Positions 47,436 through 59,279 of a stretch of DNA of 64,000 bases are shown here, in pieces. The translations under genes and the position numbers were made by a program. Origin of the DNA: Scedosporium boydii (Eukaryota; Ascomycota; Sordariomycetes; Microascales; Microascaceae); the NCBI GenBank assembly GCA_002221725.1, contig NJFT01000046.1, forward strand, positions 155,770 to 219,769. The letters run 5' to 3'. The notes beneath the pieces are model-generated. The model worked only from the letters and a program-made list of their open reading frames with translations. It was not told the origin of the DNA and did no database searches. How positions within the stretch are numbered: position 1 is the first letter of the stretch; each line of letters starts with the position of its first letter.

Positions 47436-48953
47436 ATGGCTGGCAATTCTGACCTTTTGGCACCTGCCACAGCGACGCAGTATGAGAAGAGGCATAAGGT
47501 GACTGTGGTGGGGTCTGGTAACTGGTAAGCTCCTGCTCTCACCCTCCCTTTCGCTTGTCATATCTTGTGTGTCTTGTGACCGTGCTACATCACTATAAGC
47601 TGTGACGGCAACTTAGATGAGGGGATTCACAGGAATTCTAACCACTTTTTCAACCATTTTCTAGGGGTTCTACCATTTCCAAGATTGTCGCCGAGAACAC
47701 AAAGGCGCATCCCGACCTCTTCGAGCTCGAGGTCCAGATGTGGGTACACGAAGAAGAGGTGGTTATTGGCAAGGACTCTCCTCACTACGACCCGGCCATT
47801 GGCGACAAGCCCCAGAAGCTCTCCGCGCTCATCAACAAGTACCACGAGAACGTAAAGTACCTCCCCAACATCCGCCTCCCCAACAACCTCGTCGCGAACC
47901 CTTCCCTCGCCGACGCCGCCGCCGGATCCAGCATTCTCGTCTTCAACCTTCCCCATCAGTTCATTGGCAATGCCTGCAATACTCTCCGAGGCAAGATCCT
48001 ACCCTTCGCCCGTGGCATCAGCTGTATCAAGGGTGTGAACGTGTCGGATGATGGCATTGCGCTGTTCTCCGAGTGGATTGGAGAGGGTCTGGGTATCTAC
48101 TGCGGTGCGCTTAGTGGTGCGAACATTGCCAGCGAGATTGCCGCCGAGAAGTGGTGCGGAACCACCATTGCCTACGATCCCCCTCCCATGGACCAGTCCC
48201 GGGCCCCGTCCAAGGCCCCCACCCCGAGATCGGGTTCGCCGGCGTCGAACGGTATCCACGAAAATGGGACTCTCAACGGCGTCGTCTGGGAGCACAGGGA
48301 CGCCAGGGGCCGCAAGTCCAAGGTGACGCTGACACCTGTGCCTCCCGAGTATCCTCCTCTCGACCACGAGACCTTTAAGCACCTCTTCCACCGACCCTAC
48401 TTCCACGTGCGCATGGTATCAGACGTTGCTGGTGTCTCCCTCGGCGGTGCGCTGAAGAACATCGTCGCTCTCGCCGCCGGCTTCGTTGTCGGTCGCGGTT
48501 GGGGAGACAACGCCAAGTCCGAGATTATCCGCATCGGTCTTCTCGAGATGATCAAGTTTGGCAAGCAGTTCTTCGGTGCCACTCTTGTCGCGGAGACGTT
48601 TACCGAAGAAAGTGCCGGTGTGGCCGATCTCGTTACCAGCTGCAGCAGCGGACGTAATTACCGATGCGCCAAGCTTGCCGTCGAGAGGGGTGTTCCCGTT
48701 CAAGAGATTGAGCGGACGGAACTCAACGGCCAGCTTCTTCAGGGAACGAGTACCGCCCATGAGGTGAATAGCTTCCTCAAGGCTAAGGGCTTGGAGAAGG
48801 AGTATCCCCTCTTCACGACTGTTAATGGTATGTACACGTCTATTGATTCACACAGCATTGTCTGGTTGCGAAACGCTAACGGAAGTTCGCCTAATAGGAA
48901 TTCTCGAGGGCCGCTTTACCGTTGATGATATCCCCAACCTCGTCTCCCCTTAA
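47436..48953 (+). CDS. GPD1: NAD-dependent glycerol-3-phosphate dehydrogenase
   Basis: Exons 47436-47524 (or from 47346), 47665-48827 and 48898-48953; 435 aa from the ATG at 47436, which has the better context (A at -3, G at +4). Introns start GTAAGC and GTATGT. Visible: the Rossmann NAD loop 'VVGSGNWGS', 'VFNLPHQFI', catalytic Lys in '[14 protein letters not shown]', and '[16 protein letters not shown]' of the substrate domain. A Ser/Pro-rich insert (from '[17 protein letters not shown]') is not part of the core fold. It reduces dihydroxyacetone phosphate to glycerol 3-phosphate, feeding glycerol (osmolyte) and lipid synthesis. An in-frame ATG at 47346 adds 30 residues rich in Arg, Ser and Phe, with no acidic residue and an 'RHFTTS' end, resembling a mitochondrial presequence. 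Confidence 0.95.
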
Positions 48954-51085
48954 GTGACGAGGTATTGATTTATGTGGATTACGTCAAATTTTATGCTTCT
49001 TTTTCTTTTATTTTTTTTTTTTCATCCGCACATACCAGATCTTGCCGCCGGGCTTTTTCACGCATTATTGTTCATACGACCTAATCCTGAGGAGTAATGT
49101 CGGTATGATAAGAGACCGAGGGAACCGCAGCAGTTATACGAGATGATACCATGGGCTGGAAGAGTGGAGAGTGGACTAGAGTCTCTTGCCAAAGGTACGA
49201 TACGATTAGAAGGAGTATTACCATAGATATGAGAGGGCTAGGGAACGAGGGAAGGACCGCGGAACGACCAAACGAGGCCGGTGGGACCAGGTTGCTTTTT
49301 GTTTTGTTTGTTTTGGCGTGTTCATTTCGGTTTAGCATTGTTGTCGCATTTGAGGGTACGAGGACGAAGTACGAACTCCATTTGAAATTTACGGACGAAA
49401 ATGACTTGCGTTTCTCTGAGAAACAACACACTGATGATCGTGATGCTTGCTTATACTGCTTCAGGATGAATCGAGATGGGACTTTCACGAATACCTGCAA
49501 GTTATAAAACGTGGCCCAGCCCTGGCGACTGCTGGGCAGGGCATGCTGGAGACCGAGACCCGCCACCCGTGCCCAGCTTCGTGGCTATGGATTGGCTCCC
49601 ATGTCGTCGCGCTCCCAAGAGCACTTTTAAGCAGCTACTGGCCTGGGAGTGAATCAAGGGGGAGTTGCTTGAGAGTTAAGAGAGTGCTTTCTCGATTTGG
49701 TGTGCTCCTGTCTCAAATATATTGAGTGTACGCTGTATCTAGCGAGGGAGGAAGTACGACGTGAGACTTGGAAAAGGTTGGCTGGAACCTTGGGCGTTGG
49801 TGTTGGGTACGAGTTGCTTTGCCGCACTTTTGCGACTTGGATTCAACACAAATATCAATCGCCGATGAACTTGGCTTGATCTGGACCACGTGGCAGTAAG
49901 AAAGCTGTGCGAGCAGGTCATGGAAATGCTTTTATTACGTCTCGAGAATGAGGCTCGAATCTATGAAAGGCCTAATCGACTTTAGTCTAGAGAAATGCTT
50001 CCAACGGTGTATCAAGCAAGGTTGATCGCTGATAGAAATGGTGACGATGCTTGTCGCCCAATCTTCGCGGCTTGAACAATTCGAATCTCCTATAGGACTG
50101 TGAGTTGCTCCGTTTCTACATCCTCCGATGCGAACATCTCGGTATGGCGTTTTATATATCGTGGAACCGGTAACTGTACTTCAACATCAATGATTACCGA
50201 AGCATACCTCGTAACCCTACCTACCCGTTAACATAAAGAACTACAAGCGGCGGTGTTAATATGTCTACCTTTCCGAGCCAAGTCGAGAAGCGGCGGCGCG
50301 TGCTGGCAAGACTTACACTCCAAAGAGACACCATGGGCTGTATGGAGAGAACAAGTTTTTAACATCATCTTCCTGGAAGCATGCCCGGCTTAGCTCGAGA
50401 GGCTAGAGGCCAGAGGCATCGGGTTTCTTAACTGTGCCAGAGCCTAAGCCGTCCCCGCCATGTGTGTGTGGGCCAGGTAGGCGTAATTCCTAGTCGATTC
50501 CATGGTGGATGTGCCGTATGGAGCTAGCTTGCGCTTCTCTCGCCGAGTGTCGTCTTTAAACTCGTCATCCTAAGCAATTTTCCAGCCCGCCTCGATGAGA
50601 GGGTTAAAAAACTCAGTATAGCAAAGATCGCTCTATACAAGGCAATCCCACGGCCTCGACTTCGGCGATTGATCCGCAAAGTGCACCATCCCGCATGATT
50701 TCCCATGCGTTGACTTCACCTTGGCACTCTTATCGTTTTATCCTCCCTGTAGTGGCATACTTTCAAGAGAACAGCACTGCAGGCGCTGTCCCGGATTCGT
50801 GCCTCCTTGGCCCAGAGTGGAAGGCCCATTGCGTACGCCCCCGATGAGGGGTGGTATATCCGATGTTTCCCTGTCAGGGTACACAAGCGTTCTTCGCTCT
50901 CCGCATTTCGCTGGGTCTTAAACCGCTTTCCAACCCCAACCAACGATTGCTTTCCAGCCACAGCGGAGTCGATTATATAGGTTTCGTCGATGCATCCTTG
51001 GCCCCGTCCCCGTCCTTACCGTCGTCCTCCTAGGCGTCGTAAGGCTCCGGGCCTCTAATCTTGACAGGACCTACTGGCGGATGGT

Positions 51086-52338
51086 TTACGAAATCGACGT
51101 CGGTCCTCCTTCCCATACGCGTTGATCTTCGTTGCGGACAAAAGTCTTGGGCGAGAAATCCATCTCCATGAATCGGTTCTCGAAGACGACACCGTCGCTG
51201 CGCTGAACGAGACTACTGTCTGTTGTGTCGCTCGGCTACTCCCACACGAGACTAGCAGTAGAATCTTCCCGTGTTTGGAGGGTTGTCTTGGTCGAACAAC
51301 TCGTCGTATTTCTCGCTGTGACCTTCCCACTTGCGGAATGAGCAAGCCAGCCGCCGCTCTTCACCTTTCTCGACCGACACGCGAGTGGTCACCGACGAGT
51401 AAGTTTCGCCCGCATCGATGTAACTCATCACTATTCCAGTATATAATTTCCCGTAAGTTTGGACGTAGTCGGTATCACCGACCATAAGCATACCTTTTTA
51501 TACGCTGAGGTAAGGTTTGACTACTTGGGTTTGATGGTTCCCCTTTTGCTCCTTAGGTCACCTAGGATGCCGTTTGTCCGTCTGCCATCGATCGATCGAT
51601 CGGAAAACGCTCTGAGGGGTCCCCTCCATGGTACATCGGGGGTAGATTTGGGAAAGCATCTCGTGTAGAACCTTTGGTTTAGGCGTAACCAAATGACCAG
51701 TCTTTCGCTGTTGGGAGCGGGCCGTTATGGTACGCCAGGGTTTTCGGAACACCCCCAAGGTCACTCGGAAGCGCACCCAGGCGGATTTTGAAATCCTCCT
51801 CGCTCGTCTTAGGTAGTGCAATGACGAGGGTGTCCCACACGATTGGGATGGCTTCGCAGTCCGGAAAGATGTCGCCACCCGAGTAGAGGACCACGTCCTC
51901 GGAGGGGGGGCTCGACTGGGTCAATTGCGTCCACAGTTACGGGGTTGGTGTTCCTGAGATGATCGGCACCTTGAGGAAGGCCGACGAGTGGCCAGAAGTT
52001 GTCGACCTCATCTACCGATCGCCAAGTCGCGATAGCACCACAAACGGTAACGGGCTGTTCAGCCTGGCGCTGGAGCCCTTCGTCGCATCCAAGAACATAC
52101 CAAGGAAATGCGTACCAAAAGCTCGTGACGTTGTAGTACTTCTCAGTCGGATATTTCTGTAGAGCTCTGGCGTTTCCCCTGGACGTGCGAACAGCGGGCA
52201 AACAACCATCTGGACCCTAAAATGAGAATTCGTCGAACTCCAGGGCTGGGCCAGGGAGGGTATATTCGTGAAAACCGCTTTCGGGCAACGCGGGAGTCGC
52301 AGCAGCCCTCAACCTCGCGTGTCCAAAGTCAGAAGACA
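51086..52338 (-). pseudogene. Decayed protein gene, family not recognised
   Basis: Several adjoining minus-strand segments look like real protein but are broken. A first part (ATG at 52338) runs to an in-frame TAG (52219-52221), and the same frame continues with coding-like sequence such as 'SFWYAFPWYVLGCDEG' and 'ATWRSVDEVDNFWPLVG'. A C7 run (minus strand, 51902-51908) then shifts the frame; the text resumes in another frame with 'GGDIFPDCEAIPIVWDT' until a TAA near 51687. More coherent fragments lie downstream ('GIVMSYIDAGETYSS', 'EGHSEKYDELF', 'FENRFMEMDFSPK'). I see no splice sites that would remove all the breaks. I cannot name the family. Alternatives: base-call errors, or an unusual multi-intron gene. 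Confidence 0.42.
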
Positions 52339-52590
52339 TCTTGGGTGGCTCTTGGAAAAAGTAGAGATAGAAGCTTATATATAGTTCGGGTCCACGCTTG
52401 CAGAAAAGTGCAATATTAGTGCCGTGCTCAAGAGAAGAGAAGAAGTCAGTGGCCCTTACATAGAATTCCAAGGAGACCCAGATCAGTATCCGATAATTGA
52501 CTTCTAGTGAATAGGCAGTCATTCTCAAGCTATGAATCAGTAATATAGAGCTGGAAGAAAGAACGACGATGAGTGGAGGGCCATGTGAAG

Positions 52591-52616
52591 ATGATTGTGA
52601 TGATTGTGATGATTGG
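52591..52616 (+). repeat. ATGATTGTG tandem repeat
   Basis: Two exact 9-base units and a partial third; non-coding. Confidence 0.8.
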
Positions 52617-54387
52617 CAAGATCGGCACGGTTGGCAAACTCGGAAGGGTCAACAGCAGCTCTAGATATTAAACTCGCATGTGCTCTTGTCGATCTAGTAT
52701 CAAGCGTGAGAACCGATTAATTACTTCGTGGAAAGTTTCAACAATACGGATGGGGGCAAAGCCGGGTTCGCTTTCCTTCATAATTGCAAAGCCATCTGCC
52801 GATTTTAGTATAATTACTTGTCAGATTGGACATTGAAGTCGAGGCACAGATTGCGGAATCATTGAATGGCTTCATCGTTGAGCACAGCTCAGCTGTATTG
52901 AGCAAGAGATGTCAGAGACGTGATATTTGGCGGGAGAAGGCGCCACCGCGACAGTTTGTTTCATGGTGTTGTTCCGAAATTGTCAATTATTTGACAAGTT
53001 TAAAAGTTGCAGTCCGGAATTGGAAGGAAGCTTGGGGCAACTCTCGTGGCTTCGATGACGTACATGTGCCAACCCTGCACCCCATCTACATGTGATCATG
53101 GACGTTCTCTTTCCCATGTGACGCTGTAGGGGAACGTGGGCTTACTTGGAACTCGACGGAGGTACCTGGCATGGGCAGCAACTCGTACGGAGCAGATAGA
53201 GGTAATCTGGATCTTTAGTATGAAGTAATCTAATTCGAATTCATGCAGGGCATTTATAATATTGACCTAAACTTTACTACATCGCAAAATAATCCCACCG
53301 CCACGCTGGGGCAGGCGCAGGCGAAATCTTGATACTGGGAATTGGGTTCAGGGATTGAGGGAAGCCACGAAGCTAACATTACCAGGAGTCGAAGCCAGAC
53401 CTACCCAATGTAGCAAAGGTACTCGCCGGGTTCTCGGAGGGGAAGTCTTGGCCTGACCCGCCTGGTTCTTGACCGATCATGGGCGCACATCACTCGATTC
53501 CTCCGCCCCACCCTGCCAGAGTACCTCTCCGTAAATAGCGTTTCGCGTCTACGGAGTACATACAATCAATCGTACTTGGTGCCTCCTCTGTTAGTCTGGG
53601 ATGGTCATGGTACTCGCTCACCTGGCGATGTCCATTTGATGTCATCAATACTCCATACTCCCGGCATCTCACTCAAGAAGTGACATTGGAACGGCGGCGA
53701 CTGCTTTATTAGATTACTCCCGACGCGAGCCTGAAGGACCGACCCATCAATGTTGTACTCGCGTACTCCGTATCGCCAGCATCCTGATCGATCCACCCAG
53801 AAACTTGAAGTTGTCGCAGCCAAACGAGTCGCGCCCTACTGCCCTGCTGCCCTACCGCCCTACACTACCGCTCTGGTGCCCTGCAGATTTGCAGATCAAT
53901 GTTGGATCGCATTTGAGATTGTTCTGTTCATCTCTACCCGGTTTTGGGCTTCATCAGCCACGCTCGACGACACATTGTGTATACGAAGTATTAGAAGCTC
54001 CCCTTACTTGGACAGATTCGCTTCTTGGTGTTTCCGTTTCCCTTCGTGATCTTGCTAGTTTTTCTTCAGTGTTTTACTTTTTTGCTCTTACTAGTCTCAG
54101 TGCGCTGCGCTGTGGTCAGTCTTGAGCTGTTCAACGAACTGGAGCTCTCCATCTCTACCCCGCCAACGCCAAATCATCCCGCCATCTCCAAAGCTCCGGG
54201 CGCAGACCTCGTAATTTTCAGACTCGCCACTCCCCGCGCCCATCGGCTCTCTTCCTCTCTTCCAGTGAGCGTTTCCGCCGAATATTCTAAAATCGGCCGC
54301 CGTCCGTGGAAGTTCCCGTTAAAAGAGAAATCAATGCCAACACACCGTTCTAGGCCGATAACGCCATATCCAATCAACACAGCCGCC

Positions 54388-57300
54388 ATGGCCCCAAGGA
54401 CGGTGACCTCCAACGAGGTATACCTCCTGAACTTGAACGACGATGGATCACCAGCCGTCCCTCGGCAATACGTCTACATAGAACCCAAGAAATCAGAGGG
54501 CCTCGTTCTCCGCTTCTCCATCGAAGGTACCTCGCCGATTTGTCGACATGGGAGTTTGTGGATCAACATTCCCGCCAAAGATGAGCCCTTCAGGAGAGAA
54601 GAGTATAGGGAGTTCAAGTAAGACAGCCACTTCCTAGTAGATAGGTGTAGTGCTTTGAGAGAGAGAGGGAGAGGGAGGAAAAATGAGAGAGACGCTGGAG
54701 ACTAACAAGTCCTTCTTCCCCCATTCATAGATTGGAACCCGACTTCAGCCGGGCAATTGAGCTGTCTATCCCTATCTATCAGGCCGGCGCCTATGCCTAC
54801 TACATCACCTATGCCGAACTGCCCTCCATCCACGAATCGGTCGAGTCCAACGAACCCTGTCCTGATGGAGAGATCAAGAAATCAGACCTGTATTACATCG
54901 TCATCGCCCCGCAACTGACCTTGGACGGTCAACGAATCCCTCTTGAAGCCCTTTCCGTATTTACCGTACTCAGCAAGTCGATGGGGAAGTATCCCCATGA
55001 CTGGGAACCCCACATGCGCTCTATTAGCGAACGAGGATACAACATGGTCCACTTTCCGCCCCTCCAGACTCGCGGCATGTCTAATTCGCCCTACAGTCTA
55101 AAGGACCAGCTCGGATGGGACAAGGGCGCTTTCCCAAACGGCGAGAAGGATGCCGTGGCTATGATTGAGAGCCTGGAGAAGGATTATTCCATGCTCTCCC
55201 TCACAGACATTGTACTAAACCACACTTCGCCATGTACAGAGTGGTTACGAGAGCACCCCGAGGCGGGCTACAACCTCAAGACTGCCCCCTGGCTCATCTC
55301 TGCCAACGAGGTCGATCTCAAGATCAAGGAACTAAGCGGTACTCTCAAGGACATTGGCGTGCCGAACGATATCCAAAGCGAGGACGATCTCATGAAGGTC
55401 ATGGGTGCCATCAAAAACGAAGGAATTGCATCTATCAAGATGTGGGAATATTACGCCATGGACGTCGACCGAGATGCGACAGCTGCCGTGGAATCCTGGG
55501 TAAATGGCGAATATTCCTTCCCTTCAGACGAGGACATAAAGGGCGATATCGAAAATTTGAAGCACTTTCCCTTAAAAGAGCAAGCAGAGCTACTTTTAAA
55601 GTACGGTCTCCGGGGAAGCGAACATCTTGGCGAGAGATTCCACCGAAGCATAGACCCGAAATATGGTGCCGGCCTCCTCGCAGCCATCTTTGGCAAGCAT
55701 AACGGGGGACACGGACCGGAGCTCGTAGTAGCTAGAGACAGGCTCTTACCTGTCCTAGACGAGGCGAATATGAAATTTTACCGGGAATACGACAAGGACG
55801 TGAGTGATATGCTGCACCACCTTTATAACCGCATCAAGTGGGATCGCCTAGAGCAATACGGCCCTCGCCTTGGCCCCATTACTGCCGAGAGCCCTATTTC
55901 CGAGTCGTATTTTACGCGTCTGCCCGAAGACGAGAAGACGAAGGCGAGAGGATTCACGGAAGCCGACCTTACCTTGGTCAACAACGGATGGCTTTGGGAC
56001 GCGAACGCCCTGGTGGACAATGCCGGCTCCGCCTCTCGCGCGTACCTGAAGAGAGAAGTCTTTTCTTGGGGAGATTGCGTAAAACTACGATATGGCAAGC
56101 GTCGCGAGGACAACCCTTGGCTGTGGGACCATATGGCTACGTATGCCAAAACGTTGGCCAAGTATTTCCACGGCTTCCGAATCGACAATTGTCACTCAAC
56201 AGGAATCACGATTGCCGAATACATGTTGGATCAAGCGAGGTCGGTCCGCCCTAACCTCTACGTCGTTGCCGAGCTGTTTACCGGTTCCGAGGAAATGGAT
56301 TACCTCTTTGTGCGTAGATTGGGCCTCGACTGTCTGATTCGTGAGGCGATGCAGTGTTGGGGAACTGGCGAATTGAGTCGACTCGTTCACCGCTACGCTG
56401 GGAGGCCGATAGGTAGCTTCGAGCCGGATGATGCCGTGACGGCCCTGAACAAACCTCTTCCCAACGGGCTTAATGGGGAGAAGACGGCTGCTACTGATGA
56501 GGATTCGGACGGATCTTCAAGGGAAGTCGTCAGAGTTGTCAAAGAGACCATTGTCGCGGCGCTCTTCAACGACTGCACTCACGATAACGAGGTGCCAGCT
56601 CAGAAGAGAGACGCACGAGACACTTTGCCCAATGCTGCTCTCGTGGGCATGTGCGCTTGCGCCACGGGTAGCGTGATGGGCTATGACGAGATTTATCCTC
56701 GTAGGATCGATCTTGTCGGGGAGAAGCGCTTGTACAAGCCTGTGAAGCTTGGGAAGCATGATGGCATTGGCCGAGTCAAGAAAATTATTAACCAAATTCA
56801 TACCGTCATGGGTAAGGACGGCTACCATGAGGCCCACATCCACCACGAAGATCAGTACGTTACCGTTCACAGAGTACAGCCCGACTCACGCAAGGGATAC
56901 TTTCTCATCGCGCATACTGCCTTCCCTGGTTACGGAAACGGCAACGGAGCCGTTAGCCCTGTGAATTTGCCCGGAACGCGAGCCCGACACCTTGGCAGCT
57001 GGATGCTTGAGGTTGATAGCAGTGAGGAGGCCGTCGAGAAGTTTTATGAGGACGAAAAATACTTGTGCGGACTGCCAAGCCGCGTGGTTGATGTACCTGG
57101 CATTAAGATGGAGGTCAAGGGAGACAGCACCATCATCACAGTCCGTGATAAGTTCCCGCCTGGAAGCATCGCACTCTTCGAGACGTGGGTTCCCGCTGCT
57201 GAGCATACTGCCGGATTGGATTCGTTTGTGACGAACGGTGCCAAGGAGGCCTTTTGCGAGTTAGATCTCATCGATCTCAATTTTGTGCTATACCGGTCCG

Positions 57301-59279
57301 AGGCTGAGGAGCTGGATGTCAGCGACGGAGCAGACGGAGTTTATGAGATTCCTCGCCATGGCAAGCTCGTCTACGCCGGCCTACAGGGGTGGTGGGGCAT
57401 ACTACGGAACGTCATCCTCAATAACAACCTCGCACACCCACTCTGCGAGAACCTACGAAACGGGCACTGGGCCATGGACTATATTGTCGGCAGACTTGAA
57501 AAGATGAGTAAGAAGCCGGGCCACGAGAACCTTGCTGGCCCTGCAACCTGGCTCAAAGAGCGATTCGAAGCAATCAGGCCGATCCCCGGCTTCTTGATTC
57601 CTCGGTACTTTGGTTTGATTGTTAAAACCGCCTATGACGCCGCGCGGGATCGGGCATTCACGTTGATGGGCCCTACCATCGACGATGGCCAGTGGTTCTT
57701 GCGTAGCTTAGCTCTTGTGAGCGTGCAGCAGACTGGCTGGACCAAGTCGGCTTCTCTCTATCCGGACAGACTCACCCCCTCTCTTGCGGCGGGTCTACCT
57801 CACTTCGCGGTAGACTGGGCTCGATGTTGGGGCCGAGACGTCTTTATTTCCCTCCGCGGGCTGTACCTCGGCACCGGCCGATTCGACGAGGCCCGCGAGC
57901 ACATTTACGCTTTCGCCAGCGTCCTCAAGCACGGCATGATCCCGAACTTATTGGGAAGCGGGAAGAACCCTCGATACAATGCGAGAGACGCTGTGTGGTT
58001 TTTCTTGCAATGCGTTCAGGACTATACCAAAATTGTGCCGGATGGGATGCAGCTGTTGCAGGACAAGGTGAAGCGGCGCTTCCTGCCGTATGATGATACA
58101 TGGTTCCCTTATGATGATAAGCGAGCTTACTCGAAAGAGTCGACGATTGAGGATATTATCCAAGAGGCGCTTCAGAGGCACGCGGAAGGCATTAGCTTCC
58201 GCGAACACAATGCCGGCCCCCAGTTAGACATGCAAATGAGCGACAAGGGATTTGACATCGACATCAAGGTCGATTGGGAGAATGGGTTCGTCTTTGGCGG
58301 CAGCCAATATAATTGCGGCACTTGGATGGATAAGATGGGCGAAAGCGAGAGAGCCAAGTCCAAGGGTGTCCCGGGAACACCCCGAGATGGCGCGGCCGTG
58401 GAAATCACGGGTTTACTTTACAGCACGTTGGCGTGGGTTGCCCGCCTTCATTCCGAGGGCAAATACAAGTACTCGGGTGTGAAGAAGGCAGACGGGTCCG
58501 AGATCTCTTACCAGGCCTGGGCGGACCTGATCAAGGCCAACTTCGAACGGTGTTTCTTCGTGCCCAAGACAGCCAAGGAGGACGAAGAGTTCGACGTCGA
58601 CAGTAAAATCATCAACCGGCGCGGAATCTTCAAGGACCTCTACCTCTCGGGCAAACCCTACGAGGACTACCAGCTCCGGCCCAACTTCCCCATCGCCATG
58701 ACCGTTGCGCCTGAGCTCTTCACCCCCTCCCGCGCCCTCCACGCCCTTAGCGTGGCCGACCTCGTGCTCCGCGGCCCGACGGGCATGGCGACGCTCGACC
58801 CCAAGGACCTCAACTACAGACCGTACTACAACAACAGCGAGGACAGCGACGACTTCGCCACGTCCAAGGGCCGCAACTACCACCAGGGCCCCGAGTGGCT
58901 GTGGCCCACGGGCTACTTCCTCCGGGCGCTGCTCAAGTTCGACCTCCAGAGGAGGCAGGACGAGGACGAGGAGTGCAGGACCGAGGCGTTTCAGCAGGTT
59001 ACCAGGAGGTTGCATGGGTGTAAGAAGATGATTCGGGAGAATCCGTGGGCGGGGTTAGCGGAGCTGACGCAGAAGAATGGGGAAGAGTGTCGTGATTCGG
59101 TGAGTCCTTCTTATCCTGTTCACTTTTTTTTCCCCCGGCCTCGCGGTATGTGCTAACAATACATGTTTCTGAAATAGTGTCCTACGCAGGCGTGGTCTGC
59201 TTCGTGTCTTATTGATCTTTTTATGGATGCCGCGGAGGCGCAGGAGAAGTTGGCGAGGGGAGAATCCATCTTTTCTTGA
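54388..59279 (+). CDS. GDB1: Glycogen debranching enzyme
   Basis: Three exons: 54388-54617, 54731-59099 and 59178-59279, 1566 aa, the normal size of the bifunctional eukaryotic enzyme. The start has a near-perfect context (GCCGCCATGG); an in-frame ATG further upstream is less likely. Order: N-terminal beta domain; 4-alpha-glucanotransferase barrel with Asp236 in 'DIVLNHTS', nucleophile-type Asp562 in 'FRIDNCHS' and acid/base-type Glu591 in 'VVAELFTGS'; a central domain; and a GH133 amylo-alpha-1,6-glucosidase domain with 'ARCWGRDVFISLRG' (Asp about 1113) and 'DWENGFVFGG' (Asp about 1258). It moves maltosyl or maltotriosyl units and hydrolyses the remaining alpha-1,6 branch, so phosphorylase can continue glycogen breakdown. 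Cytosolic. All expected motifs are intact. Confidence 0.97.

Larger units (their letters stand above)
48954..54387. other. Intergenic (5.4 kb) with one decayed gene
   Basis: No intact gene. The only coding-like signal is the broken minus-strand gene at 51086-52338. The rest includes short repeats (CGAT units at 51588-51603, an ATGATTGTG repeat at 52591) and variants TACGGAGTA (53550) and TACTCCGTA (53764) of the dispersed motif, plus one exact copy at 53982. Confidence 0.55.

Noticed and set aside
54331..54390. Upstream in-frame ATG as start of the debranching enzyme
   Set aside because: The ATG at 54388 has a near-ideal context and the added residues are not domain-like; kept only as a minor alternative.
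58413..59015. 200-codon minus-strand open frame
   Set aside because: Antisense shadow of the GC-rich 3' part of the debranching enzyme; V/E/G/L-rich without a domain.
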